A DNA stretch of 64,000 bases from UBA6183 sp943372215 (GTDB lineage: Bacteria; Bacteroidota; Bacteroidia; UKL13-3): assembly GCA_943372215.1 (NCBI GenBank), contig CALRXU020000013.1:62001-126000 (forward strand), in the 5' to 3' direction. Shown one piece after another: positions 37,670 through 45,945 of the stretch (within the stretch, counting starts at the first letter, position 1; every line of letters starts with the position of its first letter). Below the pieces are notes generated by a model that worked only from the letters and a program-made list of their open reading frames with translations, was not told where the DNA came from and did no database searches. The position numbers and the translations under genes are program-made.

Positions 37670-37678
37670 GATTTGTGT

Positions 37679-37686
37679 TATTTTTG
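37679..37686 (+). promoter_or_regulatory. -7 element for the outer-membrane protein/waaA pair
   Basis: TATTTTTG ends 4 nt before the ATG at 37691. A start of transcription near 37691 makes the second ATG at 37703 the more likely translation start. Confidence 0.5.
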
Positions 37687-37702
37687 GTGAATGAACAATT
37701 TC

Positions 37703-38464
37703 ATGAAACATCTTATTTTATTGTTTAGCCTGTTGGTTGTGAGTAACTGTTTTGCCCAAAAAAAGATATGGGTAACGGATGCCAATAAGATATTTAACTT
37801 TCAATTTCAATATACCCATGTAACGCCAAGCGGTGATTTTGCCAAACGATTTGACAATTTTAATGGCATTGGAGCTGGTGGCTTGCTTAAAACAAAAAAT
37901 AATCTTCTTATAGGATTTGATGGTAATTACTATTTTGGAAGTCGCTTGAAGCCCAATAATATATTAGCCAATTTAACCAATGCCAATGGTACAATTAGCA
38001 ATGGATCTGGTTACCCATCATCCATTTCACTGGGCATGAGGGGATTTAGTTTTTTGGGTAAAGCAGGTTATTTGTTTGCATTAAATCATAAAAACAGGAA
38101 TAGCGGTATTGCCATTTTATTAGGAGGTGGTTTGGTGATGCATAAAATAAATATTGCAACCACCCGTAATGACATACCCAGTTTAACTTCAGAAAAGAAA
38201 GCTGGATACGACAGGTATTCTAGTGGTTGGGCAACTAACCAGTTTGTGGGATATATTCATCAAGGTACCAATAAAGCCATTAATTTTTATGTGGGCATTG
38301 ATTTAATGCAGGCGTTTACTTACAATAGGCGTAAGTTTAATTATGATGAAATGTCGTATGATTTAAACCTGCACAATGATTATTATTTCGGTTTGCGTTT
38401 CGGTTGGATGATTCCAAAATACATCAACACCAAAACCAGTGACGAAGAATATATTTTTAACTAA
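37703..38464 (+). CDS. Putative outer-membrane beta-barrel protein
   Basis: I start at the ATG 37703 because the -7 element ends at 37686; an ATG at 37691 adds only MNNF. The 253 residues begin with a signal peptide (MKHLILLFSLLVVSNCFAQ). They continue as alternating hydrophobic/polar strands rich in Gly, Asn, Tyr and Phe, such as LLIGFDGNYYFGSRL, SFLGKAGYLFAL and NDYYFGLRFGWMIP, as in small outer-membrane barrels. No named family was recognised. Its stop overlaps the waaA start (TAATG), tying it to lipopolysaccharide assembly by context. Confidence 0.78.
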   Translation: MKHLILLFSLLVVSNCFAQKKIWVTDANKIFNFQFQYTHVTPSGDFAKRFDNFNGIGAGGLLKTKNNLLIGFDGNYYFGSRLKPNNILANLTNANGTISNGSGYPSSISLGMRGFSFLGKAGYLFALNHKNRNSGIAILLGGGLVMHKINIATTRNDIPSLTSEKKAGYDRYSSGWATNQFVGYIHQGTNKAINFYVGIDLMQAFTYNRRKFNYDEMSYDLNLHNDYYFGLRFGWMIPKYINTKTSDEEYIFN

Positions 38465-39696
38465 TGTTGGTTTATCATTTAGGAATTCGCTTTTACAGTT
38501 TAGCCATTTTTATTGCCTCTTTTTTTAGTATAAAAGCTAAAAAACTTGCAGAGGGAAGAAAAAACACTTGGAAAATATTAAGCGATTTTAAGCGACTTCC
38601 TCATAAACCATTGGCTTGGTTCCATTGCGCCTCACTAGGCGAATTTGAACAAGCGAGGCCAGTAATAGAAAGACTGAAACGTGATAGCGACATTCAAATT
38701 GTAGTCAGCTTCTTCTCTCCCTCTGGTTATGAGGTACGCAAAAATTATCCATTGGCTGACCTTATTTTTTATTTGCCTTCAGACACTAGTTTTAATGCCA
38801 AGCGGTTGCTCAGGATAATTTCACCCAGCATGCTTTTTTTTGTTAAATATGAAATATGGATAAATCTGATTACCCAGGTTAATAAACAAGGCGTTCCGCT
38901 CTATTTACTTTCTGCAACTTTCAGGCCCAATCATATTTATTTTAAATGGTATGGTAGGTTATTTAAAAAAGCCTTAACCCGATTTAAAGTAATTTTCACC
39001 CAAGATCACTCATCAACCCAACTGTTAAAAGCACATGGATTAAACCAAGTGGTTTGGAGCAATGATACCAGGTATGACCGTGTTTATGAAACCTGCCAAC
39101 AGGCAAAACCATTGCCTTTAATTGAAGCCTTTGCACAACAAGAACTAATTTTAATTTTAGGCAGCAGTTATGAACAGGAAGAACAATTGGCACTCGGATT
39201 TATTAACCAGTTACTTGAATTAAATGTGAAGCTGATTATTGCACCGCATGAGATTTCGGCTACACGTATTGCACACATTATGAGCATTTTTTCAGCCTAT
39301 AAACCAATTAAGTATGCTGAAATAAATGAAGTTAATGCACCAAATGCACGGATACTTGTTATTGATAATGTAGGGTTGCTTGCTTCGCTTTACGCTTATG
39401 CGCATATTGCTTTAATTGGTGGGGGATTTGGCACAAAAGGCATTCATAACACTTTAGAGGCCGCCACATTTGGCATGCCTATTTTAATTGGCCCAAATAA
39501 TCAGGAGCGTTTTCCCGAAACAGCTTTATTAAAAGAAGCCGGGGTGCTTTATACCATCACCAACCAAATGGATACCAACGAGTTGTTAAATGCGTTAACC
39601 CGAAATAACAATCGTTTACAGCAGATAAAACAGCAGTCTCAGCAGTTTATTCGCCAAAATATTGGAGCAACTGATGTGATTATAGCCAATTTATAG
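38464..39696 (+). CDS. waaA: 3-deoxy-D-manno-octulosonic acid (Kdo) transferase
   Basis: This inner-membrane glycosyltransferase adds Kdo to lipid IVA in lipopolysaccharide core synthesis. The 410 residues have an N-terminal hydrophobic anchor (YSLAIFIASFFS). The catalytic base is E60 in CASLGEFEQARP, the position reported for the family. The Rossmann half has LILGSSYEQEE, the C-terminal half GGGFGTKGIHNTLEAATFGMPILIGP. It overlaps the stop of the outer-membrane gene by 1 nt, and faces ybaB across a 5-nt gap. Confidence 0.93.
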   Translation: MLVYHLGIRFYSLAIFIASFFSIKAKKLAEGRKNTWKILSDFKRLPHKPLAWFHCASLGEFEQARPVIERLKRDSDIQIVVSFFSPSGYEVRKNYPLADLIFYLPSDTSFNAKRLLRIISPSMLFFVKYEIWINLITQVNKQGVPLYLLSATFRPNHIYFKWYGRLFKKALTRFKVIFTQDHSSTQLLKAHGLNQVVWSNDTRYDRVYETCQQAKPLPLIEAFAQQELILILGSSYEQEEQLALGFINQLLELNVKLIIAPHEISATRIAHIMSIFSAYKPIKYAEINEVNAPNARILVIDNVGLLASLYAYAHIALIGGGFGTKGIHNTLEAATFGMPILIGPNNQERFPETALLKEAGVLYTITNQMDTNELLNALTRNNNRLQQIKQQSQQFIRQNIGATDVIIANL

Positions 39697-39701
39697 CAAG
39701 G

Positions 39702-40031
39702 CTACTTACCAAACAAACCGCCTAAGCCGGGCATCATGGTTTTCATTAATTGCTGCATTTCGGTTGCTGAAACAGTTTCTGCATTTCCAAGGGCTTTTTC
39801 AAATGCAATGACCAAATAGTCCTGCAATTCTTCTTTCTTTTCTGGAAATAACAGTCCTTCGGCAATAAAGATGTCCTTTATTTTTTTATTGGCATCCATT
39901 ATTACTTTTACATCGCCAGAAGCGGCCTCTCCTTCTACGGTGATGGCACTTAAGCGGCTTTTTATTTCTTCGGATTTTCTTTGGATATCTGCAAGTTTTC
40001 CTAGCTTAATTCTTTTTAGATTATTGCACAA
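39702..40031 (-). CDS. YbaB/EbfC-family nucleoid-associated protein (non-ATG start)
   Basis: A small DNA-binding dimer of the YbaB family, about 100 residues. The helix LADIQRKSEEIKSRLSAITVEGEA is followed by SGDVKVIMDANKKIKDIFI and a helix ending in TMMPGLGGLFGK. There is no in-frame ATG: the nearest upstream stop is at 40038-40040, and the only candidates are TTG (40029-40031) or a rarer codon such as ATT (40008-40010). A perfect -7 element (TATTTTTG, 40029-40036) overlaps the TTG, so the true start is probably downstream of it. In E. coli ybaB lies with dnaX and recR, neither of which is here. Confidence 0.82.
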   Translation of the reverse strand: MCNNLKRIKLGKLADIQRKSEEIKSRLSAITVEGEAASGDVKVIMDANKKIKDIFIAEGLLFPEKKEELQDYLVIAFEKALGNAETVSATEMQQLMKTMMPGLGGLFGK

Positions 40032-40036
40032 AAATA
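40029..40036 (-). promoter_or_regulatory. -7 element overlapping the ybaB start
   Basis: The minus strand reads TATTTTTG (TAnnTTTG). If active, transcription begins near 40024, inside the annotated 5' end of ybaB. Confidence 0.45.
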
Positions 40037-40174
40037 ACTATAAATACATAGTTTTATTGTGTTTGCGTATGATGAATGAACACAAAATAGGTGGATTAAT
40101 TGTTGGTAACAATTTAGGAGGGTTTATGAAACGGCACTAAGCAAAATCATCCTTTTTTTAGTGGCTAAAACCAT

Positions 40175-40182
40175 TAAATTCG
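40175..40182 (+). promoter_or_regulatory. -7 element (TAnnTTCG variant) for gcvP
   Basis: TAAATTCG differs from the consensus by one base and lies 35 nt before the gcvP ATG. The same variant precedes pyrD and the S46 peptidase gene. Confidence 0.4.
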
Positions 40183-40217
40183 CCCAACTTTAAATTTAAA
40201 AACTCAAGTTAATATAT

Positions 40218-43088
40218 ATGCAAATCGCCAGCAATTACCGTGATGAATTTGTAAAGCGTCACATCTCTCCCATTCAAAACGACACTGAAGCCATGCTTAA
40301 AACCATTGGTATAAATAGTGTTGACCAATTGATTGATGAAACAATACCTTCACATATTCGCCTGAAAGAAAGAATGAAGTTGCCAGAGGCAATGGGTGAA
40401 ATGGAACTGTTAAGCATGTTAAAAGCGATTTCAGAAAAGAACATATTAAACAAAAACTTTATTGGAATGGGGTATTACGGCACGCATACCCCAAATGTGG
40501 TTTTACGTAACATATTTGAAAACCCAGGATGGTATACAGCATACACGCCATATCAAGCCGAAATTGCCCAAGGACGTTTAGAAGCATTGTTGAACTACCA
40601 AACCATGATTATTGATTTAACTGGTATGGAAATAGCCAACGCCAGTTTGTTAGATGAAGGAACGGCAGCGGCAGAGGCCATGCATATGTTACATGCTGAA
40701 AGTAAAAACACCACTGCCACCAAGTTTTTTGTATCGGAATTGTGTTTCCCACAAACCATTGATGTGCTAAAAACACGCACTGAACCTATTGGTGTAGAGT
40801 TGGTAATTGGTAACCACCAAACTGTACAACTAGACAACACTTTCTTTGGCGCATTGATACAATATCCTGCTGGAAATGGTGAAGTATTTGATTACAGCCA
40901 GTTTATGGCCAATGCCATAGCCAACAATGTTATGGTAGCAGTTGCAGCAGATTTGTTAAGCTTAACCCTATTAACCCCTCCTGGCGAATGGGGAGCTGAT
41001 GTGGTATTGGGATCAGCACAACGTTTTGGTGTGCCTATGGGTTATGGCGGACCACATGCTGGTTTTTTTGCTACCAAAGATGCTTATAAACGCCAGATGC
41101 CTGGACGTATTATTGGTGTGAGTATTGACGCACAAGGCAACAGTGCTTTGCGCATGGCGTTACAAACCCGCGAGCAACACATACGCAGGGAAAAAGCAAC
41201 CTCTAATATATGCACGGCCCAAGTTTTGTTATCTATTATGGCAAGCATGTATGGCGTTTATCATGGCCCAGACGGATTAAAGGGGATTGCAGCCAGAACC
41301 CATGGATTGGCTAACCAGTTGGGACATGTATTAACAGAACTGGGCTTTAAACAAAAAAACACCCATTTCTTTGACACATTATTGGTTGAGGTTCCTTCGG
41401 CTGATAAAGCTTTAGCCGATTGCCTAAAAGCATCTATCAATATCCGCAAATATGATGATAACCACATTGGTATTTCTATTGATGAAACACATACCATTGC
41501 TGATGTTAATTTATTGGTAAGCGCGCTTACAGGAAAAGAATCGCACCTTAAGGCGCATGATACAACGGTGTTAAACGCACCGGCACATTTTATACGTAAG
41601 AGCAGTTACATGACACATCCTGTGTTTAACTCACATCATAGTGAGCATGAAATGTTGCGTTATATCAAATATCTGGAATCAAAAGATTTGTCGCTTTGCC
41701 ATAGTATGATTGCTTTGGGTTCTTGTACCATGAAGTTAAATGCTACCGCAGAAATGATTCCAGTAACCATGCCGGGATTCGGGCAGTTACATCCCTTTGT
41801 GCCTCGTAATCAAGCAACAGGTTACACCCAAATTTTTAACGACCTGTCAGAATACTTAAAACAAGTTACTGGTTTTGCTGGTATTAGTTTACAACCCAAT
41901 GCAGGCGCTCAAGGCGAGTATGCCGGCTTAATGGTTATTCGTGAATACTTCAAGTCAATTGGTGAAAGCCATAGGAATATTGCATTAATTCCTTCTTCTG
42001 CGCATGGAACAAACCCTGCCAGTGCTGTAATGGCAGGTATGAAGGTGATTGTAACCAAAACCCTTGAAAACGGGTATGTAGATATTGATGATTTGCGCGC
42101 CAAAGCGGAGGAACATAAAGATAATTTAGCTTGTTTAATGGTTACTTATCCAAGTACCTTTGGGGTATTTGAAGAGCGCATTACAGAAATTTGCGAGATT
42201 ATTCACCAATGCGGTGGACAAGTGTATATGGATGGCGCTAATATGAATGCGCAGGTTGGATTAACCAGCCCCGCCAATATTGGTGCTGACGTGTGCCATT
42301 TGAATTTGCATAAAACATTCTGCATTCCTCATGGAGGTGGAGGACCTGGCATGGGACCTATTGGTGTAGCTGCACATTTGGAGCCATTTTTACCCGGACA
42401 TAGTGTAGTAAACATGGAAGGTGGAAAACATAGCATGCACGCAGTGAGTGCTGCGCCTTGGGGCAGTGCTTCTATCCTACTTATTTCTTATGCTTATATT
42501 AGAATGATGGGGACTGAAGGCTTAGAAAATGCTACCAAATATGCTATCCTAAATGCCAATTACATCAAAGCTCGCTTGGAAAAACACTACGAAATATTGT
42601 ATGTTGGGAGCAAAGGAAGATGTGCCCATGAAATGATTTTAGATACCCGTGTATTTAAAGCTGCTAGTGGAGTGGAAGCCGAAGATATTGCCAAACGGTT
42701 AATGGATTATGGATTCCATGCACCAACCATGAGTTTCCCGGTTGCGGGTACCATCATGGTTGAACCTACTGAAAGTGAACCTAAAGCTGAATTGGATCGC
42801 TTTTGCGATGCGATGATTAGTATCAAACATGAAGTTGAAGCAATTATTGCTGGTACAGCAGATAAAACAGACAATGTGCTTAAAAATGCGCCTCATACTG
42901 CCCACGTTGTTACGGCAGACGAATGGTCGCATGTATATAGCCGCCAACAAGCTGCCTACCCTTTGCCTTATGTTAAAGTGGCCAAATTTTGGCCTACTGT
43001 TGGACGTGTGAACAATACATATGGTGATAGAAATCTGGTATGCGCTTGTTTGCCAATAGAGGCTTATGAGGGTGCAACAAGCAACTAA
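40218..43088 (+). CDS. gcvP: Glycine dehydrogenase (decarboxylating), P-protein
   Basis: This is the PLP-dependent subunit of the glycine cleavage system that decarboxylates glycine and hands the aminomethyl group to the lipoyl H-protein. The 956 residues are a single-chain fusion of both homologous halves, the form found in Bacteroidota and proteobacteria. The C-terminal half carries the PLP lysine K699 in HLNLHKTFCIPHGGGGPGMG, and SLQPNAGAQGEYAGL. The N-terminal half has NFIGMGYYGTHTP and DEGTAAAEAM. The T and H proteins (gcvT, gcvH) are not in the window. A terminator follows at 43109-43147. Confidence 0.97.
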   Translation: MQIASNYRDEFVKRHISPIQNDTEAMLKTIGINSVDQLIDETIPSHIRLKERMKLPEAMGEMELLSMLKAISEKNILNKNFIGMGYYGTHTPNVVLRNIFENPGWYTAYTPYQAEIAQGRLEALLNYQTMIIDLTGMEIANASLLDEGTAAAEAMHMLHAESKNTTATKFFVSELCFPQTIDVLKTRTEPIGVELVIGNHQTVQLDNTFFGALIQYPAGNGEVFDYSQFMANAIANNVMVAVAADLLSLTLLTPPGEWGADVVLGSAQRFGVPMGYGGPHAGFFATKDAYKRQMPGRIIGVSIDAQGNSALRMALQTREQHIRREKATSNICTAQVLLSIMASMYGVYHGPDGLKGIAARTHGLANQLGHVLTELGFKQKNTHFFDTLLVEVPSADKALADCLKASINIRKYDDNHIGISIDETHTIADVNLLVSALTGKESHLKAHDTTVLNAPAHFIRKSSYMTHPVFNSHHSEHEMLRYIKYLESKDLSLCHSMIALGSCTMKLNATAEMIPVTMPGFGQLHPFVPRNQATGYTQIFNDLSEYLKQVTGFAGISLQPNAGAQGEYAGLMVIREYFKSIGESHRNIALIPSSAHGTNPASAVMAGMKVIVTKTLENGYVDIDDLRAKAEEHKDNLACLMVTYPSTFGVFEERITEICEIIHQCGGQVYMDGANMNAQVGLTSPANIGADVCHLNLHKTFCIPHGGGGPGMGPIGVAAHLEPFLPGHSVVNMEGGKHSMHAVSAAPWGSASILLISYAYIRMMGTEGLENATKYAILNANYIKARLEKHYEILYVGSKGRCAHEMILDTRVFKAASGVEAEDIAKRLMDYGFHAPTMSFPVAGTIMVEPTESEPKAELDRFCDAMISIKHEVEAIIAGTADKTDNVLKNAPHTAHVVTADEWSHVYSRQQAAYPLPYVKVAKFWPTVGRVNNTYGDRNLVCACLPIEAYEGATSN

Positions 43089-43108
43089 AGTATCAAATTG
43101 ATTAATGA

Positions 43109-43147
43109 AGGCGGTTATTTCTTGTCAGGAATAACCGCTTTTGTTTT
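43109..43147 (+). terminator. Terminator after gcvP
   Basis: GCGGTTATT (43111-43119) and AATAACCGC (43130-43138) form a 9-bp stem with a 10-nt loop, followed by TTTTGTTTT. Confidence 0.75.
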
Positions 43148-43276
43148 ACATCCATTACATTTTTTTTATTGATTTATAAGCAATTACGCAAAAACAGCCA
43201 CTCATACTGAAAAATAGCTTTTTATTTTGTATTTATTCCACTTATTTCGTATTGCGTTAGTTTAAATAAAAAAGCC

Positions 43277-43912
43277 ATGCTTAACACTGCATTACAAAAC
43301 ATCCGTTACTTATTCAGTTCAAGAATATTTGAATTTGAGGCCAAAACATACTATGAAGGCACTCAAGAGAAACAAAGTTTGCGCAAGCTTTTCAAATTAA
43401 TGAATGTGCATCAGGATATTAATTTTTTTAGCCCAATCCAAATTCAATTTAGGGGAGTTTCTTTGTTGGATAGTTCAAAATTGGTAACTAAAGTACTTGG
43501 TAAACCAGCCCTCACCTCATCAAAACATTACTTTAATGCTGCTTTTAAAACATTAGCTTATAAACACGAAGTACATGAAGTGCAAGCAAGCACCATTATT
43601 AACTTGCTTGATAATAAAGTAATTAGTTGTACTTACCACATTGATACTACCAGTAAGGAGGTTGCCAGTAAAATTAAACAAACCTTGTGCAGCAAATATG
43701 GTATTGACAATGATTTTACTGACACAAGTTTCTGCATTATTGATGAATATGAAAATAAGATCATCTTTACGCTTGAGCATGAATTGGTGATTCATTACGT
43801 TGCAGCAGGTAAGGATACACAAGAAAAAATAACGGCTATTTTAAGCCAAATTGAGGGACAAAAACAACGTTTACTTAGAAAAGAAAAACACCAAATGGAA
43901 TTGGCATTTTAA
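43277..43912 (+). CDS. Protein of unknown function (211 aa)
   Basis: I do not recognise this gene. The 211 residues have no signal peptide or membrane segment. The N-terminal ~100 residues are basic and Phe/Ser/Lys-rich; a middle segment SCTYHIDTTSKEVASKIKQTL is followed by DTSFCIIDEYENKIIFTLEHELVIHYV, probably a beta-sheet. The C-terminus is a charged helix (GQKQRLLRKEKHQMELAF). The codon and base composition match its neighbours. It is monocistronic, beginning about 130 nt after the gcvP terminator and facing the ABC-F gene tail-to-tail. A real gene is likely from length and composition, not from homology. Confidence 0.7.
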   Translation: MLNTALQNIRYLFSSRIFEFEAKTYYEGTQEKQSLRKLFKLMNVHQDINFFSPIQIQFRGVSLLDSSKLVTKVLGKPALTSSKHYFNAAFKTLAYKHEVHEVQASTIINLLDNKVISCTYHIDTTSKEVASKIKQTLCSKYGIDNDFTDTSFCIIDEYENKIIFTLEHELVIHYVAAGKDTQEKITAILSQIEGQKQRLLRKEKHQMELAF

Positions 43913-43948
43913 TTGACTGGAGAGCCATTTTACCTGATTAGTTTAACA

Positions 43949-45847
43949 TTACTCACTCAATTCCAACCAGCGCATTCCTTTATCATCAAGCATGGTGGTG
44001 AGTTCTTCTACTTCCTTCCCCCAAGCCAACAATTCCTCATGGTTATTGCTTCCAGTATTTAACTTACTTACAACCAGCGCTTTTTGCTGCTCTAGTTGTG
44101 GGATTTCCTGATTTAACTGTTCCAACTCTTGTTGTTCTTTAAAAGAGAGTTTTCGTTTTACCGGGGTTTGTGCAACTGCTTCTGCTGCTTTAGTTTCCAC
44201 TTTGGGTGCTTTTGACTCTACTTGTAAATTTTTGGCCTTTGTTTTCTTTTCGTCTTGCTCGTCTAAATAATCCTGGTAGTTGCCATTAAAATCCCTGATT
44301 ACCCCTTCTCCTTCAAAAATAAACAAGTGATCAACCAGCTTATCCATAAAATAGCGGTCATGGGTTACAATTACCAAACAACCTTTGTAGCTTTCTAAAA
44401 AGTCTTCGAGTACGTTTAAGGTTTGTATGTCCAAATCGTTGGTGGGTTCATCCAGCACCAAAAAGTTTGGGTTTTTAATCAATACTGTAAGTAAAAACAA
44501 CCTCCTGCGCTCGCCTCCACTTAATTTGCTCACGTAGGTATGTTGCATTTTATCATCAAACAAAAAACGTTTGCACAATTGCGTAGCTGTTACTTTTTCT
44601 CCTCTGCCTAATTCCACATATTCCGCAATGTCTTTTACCACATCAAGTACCCTTTTGTCTTCCTTTATTTGCAAACCCACTTGCGAATAATAACCATACC
44701 TTACGGTATCTCCTTTACTGATGTGTCCTGAGTCAGGCTTATCCAACTCCATAATCACATTGAGGAAAGTACTTTTACCCACCCCATTTTTTCCAATAAT
44801 CCCTACCCTTTCACCTGGTTTAAACATGTAATTGAAATCATCAATTACCTTTAATCCCGGGAAACTCTTGTTAACATGGTGGAGCTCTATAATTTTACCG
44901 CCCAGTCGTTGCATTTTCATATCCAACTCCACCTTTTTGTTTTCCATTTTTTGGCTGGCCTTTTCTTTTGTTTCATAAAAGGCATCAATGCGGGCTTTTT
45001 GTTTGGTACCCCTGGCTTTAGGTTGCTTGCGCATCCATTCCAGTTCTTTTCTCAATAAGTTTTTGGCTTTGTCAATTTCTCGCTCCTCTTTAAACTCCCG
45101 CTCAGCTTTCTTCTCTACATAATAAGCATAGTTGCCCTTGTAGGTATACAATTGTCCATTGTCTAATTCTATAATCTCATTACAAACGGCATCTAAAAAA
45201 TAACGATCATGCGTTACTAAAAACAGGGTAACATCGGCACTTTTAAGGTACCCTTCCAACCATTCAATCATTTCTACGTCCAAATGATTGGTGGGCTCAT
45301 CCATAACAATTAAGTCAGGAGTTTGAATAAGTATTTTAGCCAAGGCCAGCCTTTTACGTTGGCCACCGCTTAACATGGTTACAGATTGATCATAGCGGGT
45401 AATGCTGAGTTTAGTAAGGATTTGCTTAATGCGACTTTCATAATCCCAAGCATTAAGCCGCTCCATGTTTTCCATGGCATGCTGCAATTTTTGCATGGTA
45501 CCCTCATCATGATTGGTTTCAGATATGCGCAATACCTCTTCATACTCAGCAACGGCAAGCAATAACTCATTATTGCTATTAAATAACGCTTCCCATACGT
45601 TGAGGTTCGGATCTAAATAAGGCTCCTGTGGTAAATACGCCACCTGAATATTTTTATCTGTTACCACTCGGCCTTCCCCATCTGATGTATCGGCTCCAGC
45701 TAAAATATTTAACAAATTGGTTTTCCCGGTGCCATTTTTGGCAATTAGGGCTATTTTATCTCCTTTTTCAACACTAAAGGTCAGGTTTTCAAACAACACC
45801 CTATCACCATAGCGTTTGTTAATGTTTTCTGCACGTAAATAATTCAC
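43949..45847 (-). CDS. ABC-F family ATPase (Uup-like)
   Basis: ABC-F proteins are soluble twin-ATPase proteins that act on the ribosome or on DNA intermediates, not transporters. The 632 residues carry two ATPase domains: Walker A AKNGTGKTNLL with signature LSGGQRKRLALAKIL and DEPTNHLDVEMIEWL; then GKNGVGKSTFL, LSGGERRRLFLLTVL and DEPTNDLDIQTLNVL. A P-site-tRNA-interaction-like linker lies between (about 240-320). A charged C-terminal coiled coil (about 545-632) supports the Uup type. The start is a GTG at 45847, preceded by ACCTTTGC, so the mRNA may be nearly leaderless. Confidence 0.93.
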   Translation of the reverse strand: MNYLRAENINKRYGDRVLFENLTFSVEKGDKIALIAKNGTGKTNLLNILAGADTSDGEGRVVTDKNIQVAYLPQEPYLDPNLNVWEALFNSNNELLLAVAEYEEVLRISETNHDEGTMQKLQHAMENMERLNAWDYESRIKQILTKLSITRYDQSVTMLSGGQRKRLALAKILIQTPDLIVMDEPTNHLDVEMIEWLEGYLKSADVTLFLVTHDRYFLDAVCNEIIELDNGQLYTYKGNYAYYVEKKAEREFKEEREIDKAKNLLRKELEWMRKQPKARGTKQKARIDAFYETKEKASQKMENKKVELDMKMQRLGGKIIELHHVNKSFPGLKVIDDFNYMFKPGERVGIIGKNGVGKSTFLNVIMELDKPDSGHISKGDTVRYGYYSQVGLQIKEDKRVLDVVKDIAEYVELGRGEKVTATQLCKRFLFDDKMQHTYVSKLSGGERRRLFLLTVLIKNPNFLVLDEPTNDLDIQTLNVLEDFLESYKGCLVIVTHDRYFMDKLVDHLFIFEGEGVIRDFNGNYQDYLDEQDEKKTKAKNLQVESKAPKVETKAAEAVAQTPVKRKLSFKEQQELEQLNQEIPQLEQQKALVVSKLNTGSNNHEELLAWGKEVEELTTMLDDKGMRWLELSE

Positions 45848-45911
45848 CCTGCAAAGGTGCTAATAAAAGTGCATTTTTATGCTTTTCCCTTTTATTATTC
45901 GAAACAAATAA

Positions 45912-45919
45912 TATTTTTG
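45912..45919 (+). promoter_or_regulatory. -7 element for the MORN/transglutaminase operon
   Basis: TATTTTTG is a perfect TAnnTTTG, 26 nt before the ATG at 45946. It is divergent from the ABC-F gene. No clear -33 TTTG is seen. Confidence 0.55.
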
Positions 45920-45945
45920 GATGCAATTACTAATCATTAATATAC

